Part shown: positions 1 through 4,915 of the stretch, in pieces
Position numbering within the stretch: position 1 is the stretch's first letter
How the letters are laid out: each line of letters starts with the position of its first letter
Assembly: GCA_026992595.1 (NCBI GenBank)
Contig: JALWZW010000050.1
Coordinates: 41,238-51,286, forward strand
From: Microcaldota archaeon
GTDB taxonomy: Archaea; Micrarchaeota; Micrarchaeia; Anstonellales; Bilamarchaeaceae
DNA: 10,049 bases
Direction: 5' to 3'
Notes under the pieces: generated by a model
Told to the model about the DNA's origin: nothing
What the model saw: only the letters and a program-made list of their open reading frames with translations
Databases searched by the model: none
Program-made: the position numbers and the translations under genes

Positions 1-1062
1 ATTTTGAATGAATTCCCCAACGCCTTTTATTTTTCTTTTGACGAGCCGCGCCATCAAAATTATGAAACTCTAAAACATGTCATTGAGGTTTTTTTAGAAG
101 AAGCGGAAAAGCCGCTTATTGCTTTAGATGAAGTGGGTGCCATAAAGGAGTGGGGCGGTGTTATAAAGCGGTATTATGATCAGGGAAAGGCGCGCTTTAT
201 TTTAAGCGGCAGTTCTTCCCTTTCTATCACAAAGGGAAAAGAAAGTTTAGCAGGCCGCCTCTATGAGGTGTTTTTGCCCCCCTTCCAATATAATGAGTTT
301 GTTTCTCTCCATTATGGCCGCCCTGCTATTTCTTTTGACCAACTTTTTAAGATGCGGTTGAAAAGCTATGTGGAAGAATTTTTCGCAGGCGGTTCTTTTC
401 CCGAGGTGGTGGGCTGGGAGAGGGAATTAAGGAAAAAGTATATTTTGGATTTAGCAGATAAGGTTGTTTTTGAAGACATCCCTCACATTTTTAGAGTGGA
501 GTATAGGAACAAACTTTACGCACTTCTTAAATATGTGGCAGAGTACTCTTCAGGCATCTTTTTTGAGAACAATGTGGGCGAGTTGTTGGGCTTAAATAAG
601 GGCACGGTTGCAGAATATCTATTCTATCTCTCAAAATCCTATTTGGCGTCCCTCATCTATAAGCGCGGCTCCTTAACCCAAAAACTGCGAAAAATTAAAA
701 AGGCGTTCATCTCCTGCCCCTCTCTCTATTATGCTTTGTGCGAAAACTACCACCTTCCCCGCGCTGCAGAGGTTGCGGTGTTTGATAAGCTATCTTCTTT
801 CGGCACCTATCCAGAATTTTATAGAGATAATCAAAAAAGGGAGGTGGATTTTGTTTATAAGGGCATTCCTATTGAGGTGAAGTTCCGCAATCAAATCACG
901 CGCCACCAACTTTCCCCCCTTTATTATTACATAAAAAAATTCTCCCCTCCGCGCGCTTTTGTGATAACCAAAGATCTTTTAGACAGCGAAGATGTGGGCG
1001 GTTGCGAACTGTTTTACCTCCCCCTCCATTACTTCCTCTCCCTCGCTTCCTTTCCCGCCTGA
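1..1062 (+). CDS. AAA-type ATPase with DUF4143/PD-(D/E)XK-like C-terminus, 5' truncated by window edge
   Basis: The frame is open to base 1. The first possible start (TTG at 4) lies inside the domain, so the N-terminus with the Walker A loop is outside the window. Numbered from that TTG: Walker B LIALDEV (38-44), a sensor-1-like strand ILSGSSS (66-72), then the SLAGRLYEV segment with an arginine (R85) typical of this ATPase family (COG1373-like). The middle is a winged-helix-like region. The C-terminus has the nuclease-like signature EVDF (D282) followed by IPIEVK (E291, K293), as in DUF4143 proteins. Such ATPases are widespread in archaea and bacteria, often in many copies, and their cellular role is not established. 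Toxin, DNA-mobility and regulatory roles have all been suggested. The gene ends in a T-rich gap and looks transcriptionally separate from the lipoprotein gene downstream. Family assignment is firm; function is not. Confidence 0.88.
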   Translation: MLNEFPNAFYFSFDEPRHQNYETLKHVIEVFLEEAEKPLIALDEVGAIKEWGGVIKRYYDQGKARFILSGSSSLSITKGKESLAGRLYEVFLPPFQYNEFVSLHYGRPAISFDQLFKMRLKSYVEEFFAGGSFPEVVGWERELRKKYILDLADKVVFEDIPHIFRVEYRNKLYALLKYVAEYSSGIFFENNVGELLGLNKGTVAEYLFYLSKSYLASLIYKRGSLTQKLRKIKKAFISCPSLYYALCENYHLPRAAEVAVFDKLSSFGTYPEFYRDNQKREVDFVYKGIPIEVKFRNQITRHQLSPLYYYIKKFSPPRAFVITKDLLDSEDVGGCELFYLPLHYFLSLASFPA

Positions 1063-1069
1063 TCATCTG

Positions 1070-1118
1070 TTTTAATTTTAAAACTTTCCACCGCTTTGGC
1101 ACATTTTTAAGTTTTGTT
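1070..1118 (+). terminator. T-rich tract after the ATPase gene, possible archaeal terminator
   Basis: After the stop at 1060-1062 there are several T-runs on the plus strand (around 1070-1080, 1104-1108 and 1112-1115). Oligo-T in the non-template strand is the usual archaeal termination signal. No strong hairpin precedes it. Weak, composition-based call. Confidence 0.3.
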
Positions 1119-1145
1119 CCGTTGATATCTTCCTCTCGCGCTAAC

Positions 1146-1154
1146 TTTTAAAAA
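1146..1154 (+). promoter_or_regulatory. TATA box of the lipoprotein gene (leaderless)
   Basis: The A/T element TTTTAAAAA is centred about 28 nt before the ATG at 1178, and no Shine-Dalgarno lies between. Archaeal transcription starts roughly 25-28 nt after the TATA centre, so the mRNA would begin at or near the ATG. This supports 1178 as the start although it gives an unusually long N-region. Confidence 0.55.
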
Positions 1155-1177
1155 CATTTATTACCACCTATAGAAAC

Positions 1178-1693
1178 ATGAAATCTTTGCAAAGAAGAAA
1201 GGTGGAGGGTAAGGTGAATGCAGGGACGGGTGGCAAAGGGCAGCGAGGTAGCGCTTTAAAGAGAGGGGCGAGAATTGCTGCTTTTGGCGCGATTCTTCCT
1301 CTGCTTTCCTCTGGCTGTTGGTCCAGTTATAGAGTAGAGGAACCTTCTTCAGTAGATGGCGGGTTGGAGGCAGGCGTTGAAGAGAATGTTCATGTTTGCC
1401 CTTCTCCTATTTCTACCTTTGTAGGGTTAGGAGAGGAAGTGAGATGGGAAGAGGTAAGAATTTCTCTTATTTCTGTCCAGTTTTTACCTGAACGCGTTGC
1501 TTCTTTCCGCATTGTGGATGAAAGAAGCGGCGGCGTTGACTTAGGAGAGGTGGAAGTTGCAGAAGGTGAAGAGAGAGCAGTGGAGCTGGCGGACCGCTCC
1601 TTTTATATCACGGTGGAACTGTTATCTCTAGGAGATGGTTATACAACACAAAATGTTGGAGCAAATATTAGATTAGAGAAGAATTGCGAATGA
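1178..1693 (+). CDS. Small predicted secreted lipoprotein of unknown function
   Basis: 171 residues. The first 31 residues are basic and hydrophilic, followed by a hydrophobic stretch (about 32-43) ending in a lipobox-like LSSGC with the candidate lipidated cysteine at 47. After it comes a short acidic, Ser/Gly-rich linker and a strand-rich domain (about 78-168) with alternating hydrophobic residues, ending LEKNC. Cysteines 74 and 170 bracket this domain and could form a disulfide. I infer a surface-anchored beta-sandwich protein and recognise no named family. The start is chosen for the TATA box 28 nt upstream; a GTG at 1214 would give a more normal signal peptide but has no promoter at the right distance. 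The next gene has its own TATA-like element, so this one may be a single transcription unit. Confidence 0.7.
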   Translation: MKSLQRRKVEGKVNAGTGGKGQRGSALKRGARIAAFGAILPLLSSGCWSSYRVEEPSSVDGGLEAGVEENVHVCPSPISTFVGLGEEVRWEEVRISLISVQFLPERVASFRIVDERSGGVDLGEVEVAEGEERAVELADRSFYITVELLSLGDGYTTQNVGANIRLEKNCE

Positions 1694-1702
1694 CCCTAAC
1701 TC

Positions 1703-1708
1703 TTTAAA
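1703..1708 (+). promoter_or_regulatory. TATA-like element of the glutaredoxin gene
   Basis: TTTAAA is centred about 27 nt before the ATG at 1732, within the 38-nt gap after the lipoprotein gene. A pyrimidine-rich stretch follows and no Shine-Dalgarno is seen, as expected of a leaderless transcript. Confidence 0.5.
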
Positions 1709-1731
1709 CTCTTTTTCTCCCTTATTTATTT

Positions 1732-2016
1732 ATGGCCATTCTTTATTCTAAGCGCGATTGTCCTTTTTGCGAAAAGACTAAAAAGCTTTTGGAGCAGTTG
1801 GGCGTGGAATATGTAGAATATGATGTGGAAAAAGATAAGGCAAAGGCAGAGGAGATGGTTAGGAAAACAGGGCAGGGCGCGGTGCCTGTTTTGGAATTAA
1901 ACGGCAGGGTGATTATTGGATATGATGAGAAGGCGATAAGAAGGGCAGCAGAACTGCCCCCGCGCACCAGAGAGGATTTTTTAAACAACCTCTTTTATGA
2001 CCCCTTTGATATGTGA
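1732..2016 (+). CDS. Glutaredoxin-like thiol-disulfide oxidoreductase
   Basis: 94 residues with a compact thioredoxin fold of the glutaredoxin type. After the first strand (AILYSKRD) comes the redox motif CPFC (C10, C13), then a helix, the conserved VEY-x-x-YDVE strand, the cis-proline in AVPVLELNG (P52) and the GYD turn (63-65) that corresponds to the glutathione-binding GFD of classical members. The protein probably reduces disulfides or mixed disulfides in the cytoplasm; in archaea the electron donor is often not glutathione. A tail of about 20 residues after the core (from about 75) is rich in charged and aromatic residues and is not part of the usual fold. The phosphohexomutase gene begins 4 nt after the stop, so the two are probably co-transcribed from the TATA-like element at 1703-1708. 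No functional link between the two is evident. Confidence 0.88.
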   Translation: MAILYSKRDCPFCEKTKKLLEQLGVEYVEYDVEKDKAKAEEMVRKTGQGAVPVLELNGRVIIGYDEKAIRRAAELPPRTREDFLNNLFYDPFDM

Positions 2017-2020
2017 TAGG

Positions 2021-3292
2021 ATGCTCTCCTTTGGCACCAATGGGATAAGGGGTCTTTTTAGCGAGTTGGGGCCTAAGGAAGCGGTGGAAGTTGCTCAAAA
2101 AGCGGTTTCTTATTTAGGAAAGCGCATTGTGGTGGGCGGGGATTTTAGGCGCACCACTCCTATTTTAAAGAGGGCAGTTATAAGCGGCTTAACTGCAGGC
2201 GGTGCTGTGGTTTTTGATGTAGGTACTGTCCCTACCCCTGTAATTGAATTTATGACTAAGTGGTTGGGGGCAGATGGCGGGATAGCCATCACCGCTTCCC
2301 ACAACCCGCCTGAATGGAACGGCATTAAGATATGTGATAATAACGGCATTCCTTTAAGCAGGGAGGATGGGGCGCGCCTCCTTGCTTCTTCCCCTGCCCT
2401 CTCGGGGGGAGGAAAAGTGCTTCCTTTGCCCTTTTCCCCCTATTTAAAAGCGCTTTCTTTGTGCTCTCAGCGCAAAGTGGTTTTGGACTGCGGCCATGGC
2501 GCTGCGGTGCGCTTGGCAAAAAAACTTTTCCCCAATGCAATCATCTTAAATTCTAACGCTTCAGGCACTTTTCCGGGAAGGCATTCTGAGCCAAAGGAGG
2601 AGCATTTGGCAGTGCTTAAGGAAACGGTGGTGGAGGAAGGCGCGGACTGCGGTATTGCATGGGATGGGGATTGCGATCGCGTGGTGTGGGTTGATGAAAA
2701 GGGCGGCTTTGTGCGCGGCGATTATGTTTTTGCGCTATGCATAAAATGGGCGGGTGCAAAAACTGTTGCAACCACTGTTGCCACCAGCAGGGTGGTGGAG
2801 GAGGTTGCAGAGCGCGTTTTTTACACGCCCATAGGCGTCCCTTATATTGCTAAAGCGGTATGGGAAAAGCGCTTAGATATGGGAGGAGAAGAAGTGGGAG
2901 GCATTATATGGCCTAAATTTAGCAACTCAAAAGATGGTTTTATTCCTTTAAAGTTTTTGGACCGCGCTTTAGAAGAAATGCCTTTAAGCCAATGGCTCGC
3001 CTCTTTGCCCCGCTATCAGGCGGTTAAGCTCAAGCTTTTTGTGGGGGAGAAAGCAGATGAGGTGGTGGCTAGGGCAAAGGCGTTTGCAGAGGAGAACGGC
3101 GCGCGGATTACAGCAGTGGATGGTGTAAGGGCGGATTGGAAGGATAGATGGTTTATTGTGCGAAAGTCAGGCACTGAAAAAGGAGCGGTGCGGTTATTTG
3201 TGGAGGGAAAGAGGGGGGAGGAGGTGGGAGCATTTGCAGAGAAATTAAAAAAGTTGCTCCTGCCGGGATTTGAACCCGGGTCAACGGAGTGA
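2021..3292 (+). CDS. glmM: Phosphoglucosamine/phosphomannomutase family phosphohexomutase
   Basis: 423 residues from the ATG at 2021, which directly precedes the family N-terminus LSFGTNGIRG. An in-frame ATG at 1997 lies inside the glutaredoxin gene and is unlikely. The enzyme moves phosphate between C1 and C6 of hexose phosphates for sugar-nucleotide synthesis (glucosamine-, mannose- or glucose-phosphate; the substrate cannot be fixed from sequence). Visible motifs: catalytic loop ITASHNPP with phosphoserine S93, metal-binding DGDCDR (D215, D217, D219), sugar-binding loop GEEVGG (289-294), and the phosphate-binding loop beginning RKSGTE (381-386). Two loops deviate: the serine or asparagine usual in GEE(S/N)GG is valine, and the last loop has lysines where prolines are common plus one extra residue before the closing arginine. 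The last 12 residues are encoded by the antisense of the tRNA-Glu gene, so the natural domain ends just before. Only a weak GTGAT resembling a Shine-Dalgarno precedes the start. Confidence 0.87.
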   Translation: MLSFGTNGIRGLFSELGPKEAVEVAQKAVSYLGKRIVVGGDFRRTTPILKRAVISGLTAGGAVVFDVGTVPTPVIEFMTKWLGADGGIAITASHNPPEWNGIKICDNNGIPLSREDGARLLASSPALSGGGKVLPLPFSPYLKALSLCSQRKVVLDCGHGAAVRLAKKLFPNAIILNSNASGTFPGRHSEPKEEHLAVLKETVVEEGADCGIAWDGDCDRVVWVDEKGGFVRGDYVFALCIKWAGAKTVATTVATSRVVEEVAERVFYTPIGVPYIAKAVWEKRLDMGGEEVGGIIWPKFSNSKDGFIPLKFLDRALEEMPLSQWLASLPRYQAVKLKLFVGEKADEVVARAKAFAEENGARITAVDGVRADWKDRWFIVRKSGTEKGAVRLFVEGKRGEEVGAFAEKLKKLLLPGFEPGSTE

Positions 3293-3346
3293 GAGTCCGT
3301 CATCCTGGACCGGGTTGTCCGGCTTATGCCTCTAGACTACAGGAGC
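3255..3346 (-). tRNA. tRNA-Glu (anticodon CUC) with about 19-nt D-loop insertion
   Basis: Read on the minus strand from 3346: a 7-bp acceptor stem GCTCCTG/CAGGAGC, TA at positions 8-9, D-stem GTCT/GGAT, anticodon stem ACGGA/TCCGT around the loop CTCTCAC (anticodon CTC, glutamate), a 4-nt variable region, T-stem CCGGG/CCCGG with loop TTCAAAT, and discriminator A at 3255. CCA is not encoded. All four stems form, but the D-loop is 28 nt rather than 8-10. The extra bases contain a self-pairing CCGG-ACAAC-CCGG hairpin. I could not fold a canonical bulge-helix-bulge splice motif around them. The 3' half overlaps the tail of the phosphohexomutase gene on the other strand. The gene follows the minus-strand operon by 11 nt and may have its own promoter inside the preceding gene. 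Confidence 0.93.
3312..3328 (-). other. Extra D-loop segment of tRNA-Glu (possible intron or expanded D-arm), approximate limits
   Basis: Between the D-loop bases AGAGG and CCAGGAT lie about 19 surplus nt; because C and G repeat at both edges the exact boundary may shift by a few bases beyond the limits given. The core pairs as CCGG with CCGG around ACAAC, or alternatively GGAC with GTCC around AACCCG. Removing about 19 nt would leave a normal-sized D-loop with the GG pair and A21. Confidence 0.5.
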
Positions 3347-3357
3347 GCAATAATCAT

Positions 3358-3603
3358 CTATATGTCAAAAACCTTTTTAAGGTAAAGCGATAGCTCTGGC
3401 CGTTTGTTTTCTACAGGAAGAAGGGGGGAAAATTTTGCTCTTCTAAGCGCTTTACCTGTCAGCTCTGCAATCTTCTCCCTTTCTTCTGCGGTTAGCGAAT
3501 ATTTCCCCAATTTTTTTAGCGTCTCAGGGATTGCATGAAAGTATAAATCATCTCTGCACTGCTTTTCCAGCAGTTTAAACAACGCTTTCTTGCCTTCCGC
3601 CAT
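3358..3603 (-). CDS. Small conserved-looking protein of unknown function (81 aa)
   Basis: 81 residues, ATG start, lying 10 nt after the DUF1805 gene. A good Shine-Dalgarno GAGGT (3611-3615) sits 7 nt before the ATG, which supports translation. The protein is basic and largely helical by eye: an N-terminal helix with KALFKLLEKQ, a central segment with TAEEREKIAEL typical of an amphipathic helix, and a C-terminal stretch ending KKVFDI. There is one cysteine and no signal peptide, membrane segment or metal-binding motif. I recognise no family. As the last protein gene of an operon with phosphoesterase, S26e and DUF1805 it could be a cytoplasmic information-processing accessory protein, but only context suggests this. 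Confidence 0.68.
   Translation of the reverse strand: MAEGKKALFKLLEKQCRDDLYFHAIPETLKKLGKYSLTAEEREKIAELTGKALRRAKFSPLLPVENKRPELSLYLKKVFDI
3373..3383 (-). promoter_or_regulatory. Possible TATA box for tRNA-Glu
   Basis: The near-palindromic CCTTAAAAAGG lies about 32 nt upstream of the tRNA 5' end, inside the last codons of the 81-residue gene. The distance is slightly long for an archaeal tRNA promoter. Read-through from the upstream operon is an alternative. Confidence 0.35.
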
Positions 3604-3610
3604 CCTCTTA

Positions 3611-3615
3611 ACCTC
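3611..3615 (-). promoter_or_regulatory. Shine-Dalgarno of the 81-residue gene
   Basis: GAGGT on the minus strand, overlapping the stop codon of the DUF1805 gene, with a 7-nt spacer to the ATG at 3603. It fixes the start and indicates re-initiation within a polycistronic mRNA. Confidence 0.6.
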
Positions 3616-3907
3616 ACTCCAAATCTTTATCCATAAGTTCCAACGCCTTCTTTACGCTCATCCCCTCTCTAATCCCTAAATCCTCTGCCCAGCTTGTCAC
3701 ATCTCTTATCTTCGCTTTCTTTAAATCTTCCACATCTCTTACCCCGCTCACAAACGCCGCTATATCCCCTACTTTCTCTGCGGTCTCTTTGTCTATATAA
3801 CTGCATGCAATATAGCCGTTTTTTGCTTTCACTACGATGAGGGGCATGTTGCCGATGTTGTGCTTGAGGACCACATATTTTTTCTCCCCAAACACTACCT
3901 CATCCAT
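3614..3907 (-). CDS. DUF1805 domain protein
   Basis: 97 residues. The segment LIVVKAKNGYIACSYID followed by KVGDIAAFVSGV and DLKKA matches the DUF1805 (YunC-like) pattern of a hydrophobic strand, KGY-x-x-C, a conserved Asp, GD-x-A, a GV turn and then a helix. That domain is about 70-80 residues and has no established biochemical function. The C-terminal part (TSWAEDLGIREGMSVKKALELM) extends it with a helix common in archaeal members. The start ATG overlaps the last 8 nt of the S26e gene, which suggests translational coupling with the ribosomal protein. No signal peptide or membrane segment is visible. The domain call is good; a function cannot be assigned. Confidence 0.8.
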   Translation of the reverse strand: MDEVVFGEKKYVVLKHNIGNMPLIVVKAKNGYIACSYIDKETAEKVGDIAAFVSGVRDVEDLKKAKIRDVTSWAEDLGIREGMSVKKALELMDKDLE

Positions 3908-4151
3908 ACAAATCCCTCTCCCTCCTCCTTCTCAACCTCTCCTTCTTCTTTTCAAAAATACCTGCATGCTTTGCGCAACTTATGCAGTAATAGACACTTA
4001 CAAAATCGCTGTAAGTGACATCTTCAGAAGTTTTCATATCGGTAGAAAAGAACATCCTTTTCTGGTACTCTACGGCCTTTTCCCGTGGGACTGAGCGCCC
4101 ACAATTGGTGCATGAGACAGGTCTATCACGTCCGCGCCTTTTTTTCCCCAT
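3900..4151 (-). CDS. rps26e: Small ribosomal subunit protein S26e
   Basis: 83 residues. The basic N-terminus GKKRRGRDR is followed by the S26e zinc ribbon: CTNC (C14, C17) in the signature context TNCGRSVPREKAV, and the second pair CISC (C56, C59) followed by AKHAG. The C-terminus is a very basic helix (KKKERLRRRRERD). In eukaryotes S26e sits near the mRNA exit region of the 40S subunit; among archaea it is patchily distributed. The eukaryotic protein is longer (about 115 residues), and here the loop between the zinc pairs is short. The start ATG overlaps the stop of the phosphoesterase gene by one base (TAATG), and a GGAGT lies 7 nt upstream. The DUF1805 gene begins within the last 8 nt. Identification is secure. 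Confidence 0.94.
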   Translation of the reverse strand: MGKKRRGRDRPVSCTNCGRSVPREKAVEYQKRMFFSTDMKTSEDVTYSDFVSVYYCISCAKHAGIFEKKKERLRRRRERDLYG

Positions 4152-4861
4152 TATTTCAACTCCTTTAGCACTCCAAGCGGAGTGCCGTTAAGACGATATA
4201 TTAATGCATCTTTAAGTTTAAATAGGTTGTTGTTCAGAAGTGGGCCTAAATGTTCTTCTTTGGGATTATTGAGGGGATAGCCCACCAACGGATTAAATGC
4301 AGGTATTAAAATAAGTTCTGGACTGCCCTTAACCCCTCTTTCTTTCAACGCTTTTTTGTTAGGCGGCACAAAAGCCCATACCGCCTCGCTGTGCCTTTTC
4401 CCAAACGCATCTTTTATTTCTATGGTAGGGTGTTGGTGGCCTGAAATTATATATTTGCATTTAAATATTTCCTCTTTAGGCCATGCATGGCCGTGAATGA
4501 GCCCCACCTCTCCTCTCACCTCGCCGCTGCTCTCTACCACATTTATAAAATCAATCTCTTCTATTCCCCCATCATGATTCCCCTTTATAACCGTTATTTT
4601 AGCATGCGCTCTTATCGCTTCCAACGCCTCCCTGCTCTTCTCATCCACTCCCCCTATTTCATCTTTAACATCACCTAAAAACACCACCTCTTCTGCCCCC
4701 ACCCTTTTTACCAATTCAATAACCCTTTCCGCCAACCTCATACTGAACATGCTGTCATATATTCCTTTTTTTAGCAACTCTTTTTCCATTCCAAAATGCG
4801 TATCCCCTATTATAAGCGCATTATTTAGAAGGACCGCGGGCGCATTGTATAAAAATTTCAT
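4151..4861 (-). CDS. SbcD/Mre11-related metallophosphoesterase (COG1407/TIGR00024-like)
   Basis: 236 residues from the ATG at 4861. A TTG at 4882 would add seven residues, but the ATG lies 27 nt from a TATA-like element and gives the usual family N-terminus. The calcineurin-like metal site is complete: GDTH (D20, H22), GDVKDE (D64), GNHD (N95-D97), HGH (123-125) and GHQHP (H142, H144). These two-metal enzymes hydrolyse phosphoesters. The archaeal family is related to the SbcD/Mre11 nuclease, but its substrate is not established, and there is no capping domain for DNA-end binding and no Rad50-like partner nearby. It heads the minus-strand operon with S26e, DUF1805 and an unknown protein, and is divergent from the XPD helicase gene. 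A role in nucleic-acid or nucleotide metabolism is inference from family and context. Confidence 0.88.
   Translation of the reverse strand: MKFLYNAPAVLLNNALIIGDTHFGMEKELLKKGIYDSMFSMRLAERVIELVKRVGAEEVVFLGDVKDEIGGVDEKSREALEAIRAHAKITVIKGNHDGGIEEIDFINVVESSGEVRGEVGLIHGHAWPKEEIFKCKYIISGHQHPTIEIKDAFGKRHSEAVWAFVPPNKKALKERGVKGSPELILIPAFNPLVGYPLNNPKEEHLGPLLNNNLFKLKDALIYRLNGTPLGVLKELK
4159..4163 (-). promoter_or_regulatory. Shine-Dalgarno of S26e inside the phosphoesterase gene
   Basis: GGAGT on the minus strand, 7 nt before the ATG at 4151 and within the last codons of the upstream gene, supports internal initiation or re-initiation at the TAATG junction. Confidence 0.6.
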
Positions 4862-4883
4862 CTTTAAATCATTGAATAGCAAT

Positions 4884-4892
4884 CTTTAATTT
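4884..4892. promoter_or_regulatory. Shared TATA-like element of a divergent promoter (phosphoesterase operon and XPD)
   Basis: CTTTAATTT on plus (AAATTAAAG on minus) is centred near 4888. The XPD ATG at 4916 lies 28 nt to the right and the phosphoesterase ATG at 4861 lies 27 nt to the left, so the same element sits at the correct leaderless distance for both. On the minus strand it is preceded by purine-rich GAAAGGAA, a plausible BRE; the plus-strand BRE is weaker. Confidence 0.5.
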
Positions 4893-4915
4893 CCTTTCAA
4901 CCTATCTTTTCTATA

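Noticed and set aside
1997..2020. Upstream ATG of the phosphohexomutase at 1997
   Set aside because: It would overlap the glutaredoxin end and add eight residues before the conserved LSFGTNGIRG start; ATG 2021 is better.
1913..2540. Several minus-strand open frames under the glutaredoxin and phosphohexomutase genes
   Set aside because: They lie antisense to well-supported genes, have biased composition and no recognisable domains or promoters.
3016..3303. Minus-strand frame running out of the tRNA into the mutase
   Set aside because: It starts within the tRNA-Glu gene and is antisense to the mutase C-terminal domain; its sequence is low-complexity Ser/Phe/Thr.
3256..3346. tRNA fragment as an integration (att) site
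   Set aside because: The tRNA is complete, and no integrase gene or second copy of the 3' end is seen in the window.
3837..4094. Plus-strand frame opposite DUF1805 and S26e
   Set aside because: Antisense to two identified genes and without any motif.
4862..4882. TTG at 4882 as start of the phosphoesterase
   Set aside because: The ATG at 4861 has the right TATA distance and gives the normal family N-terminus.
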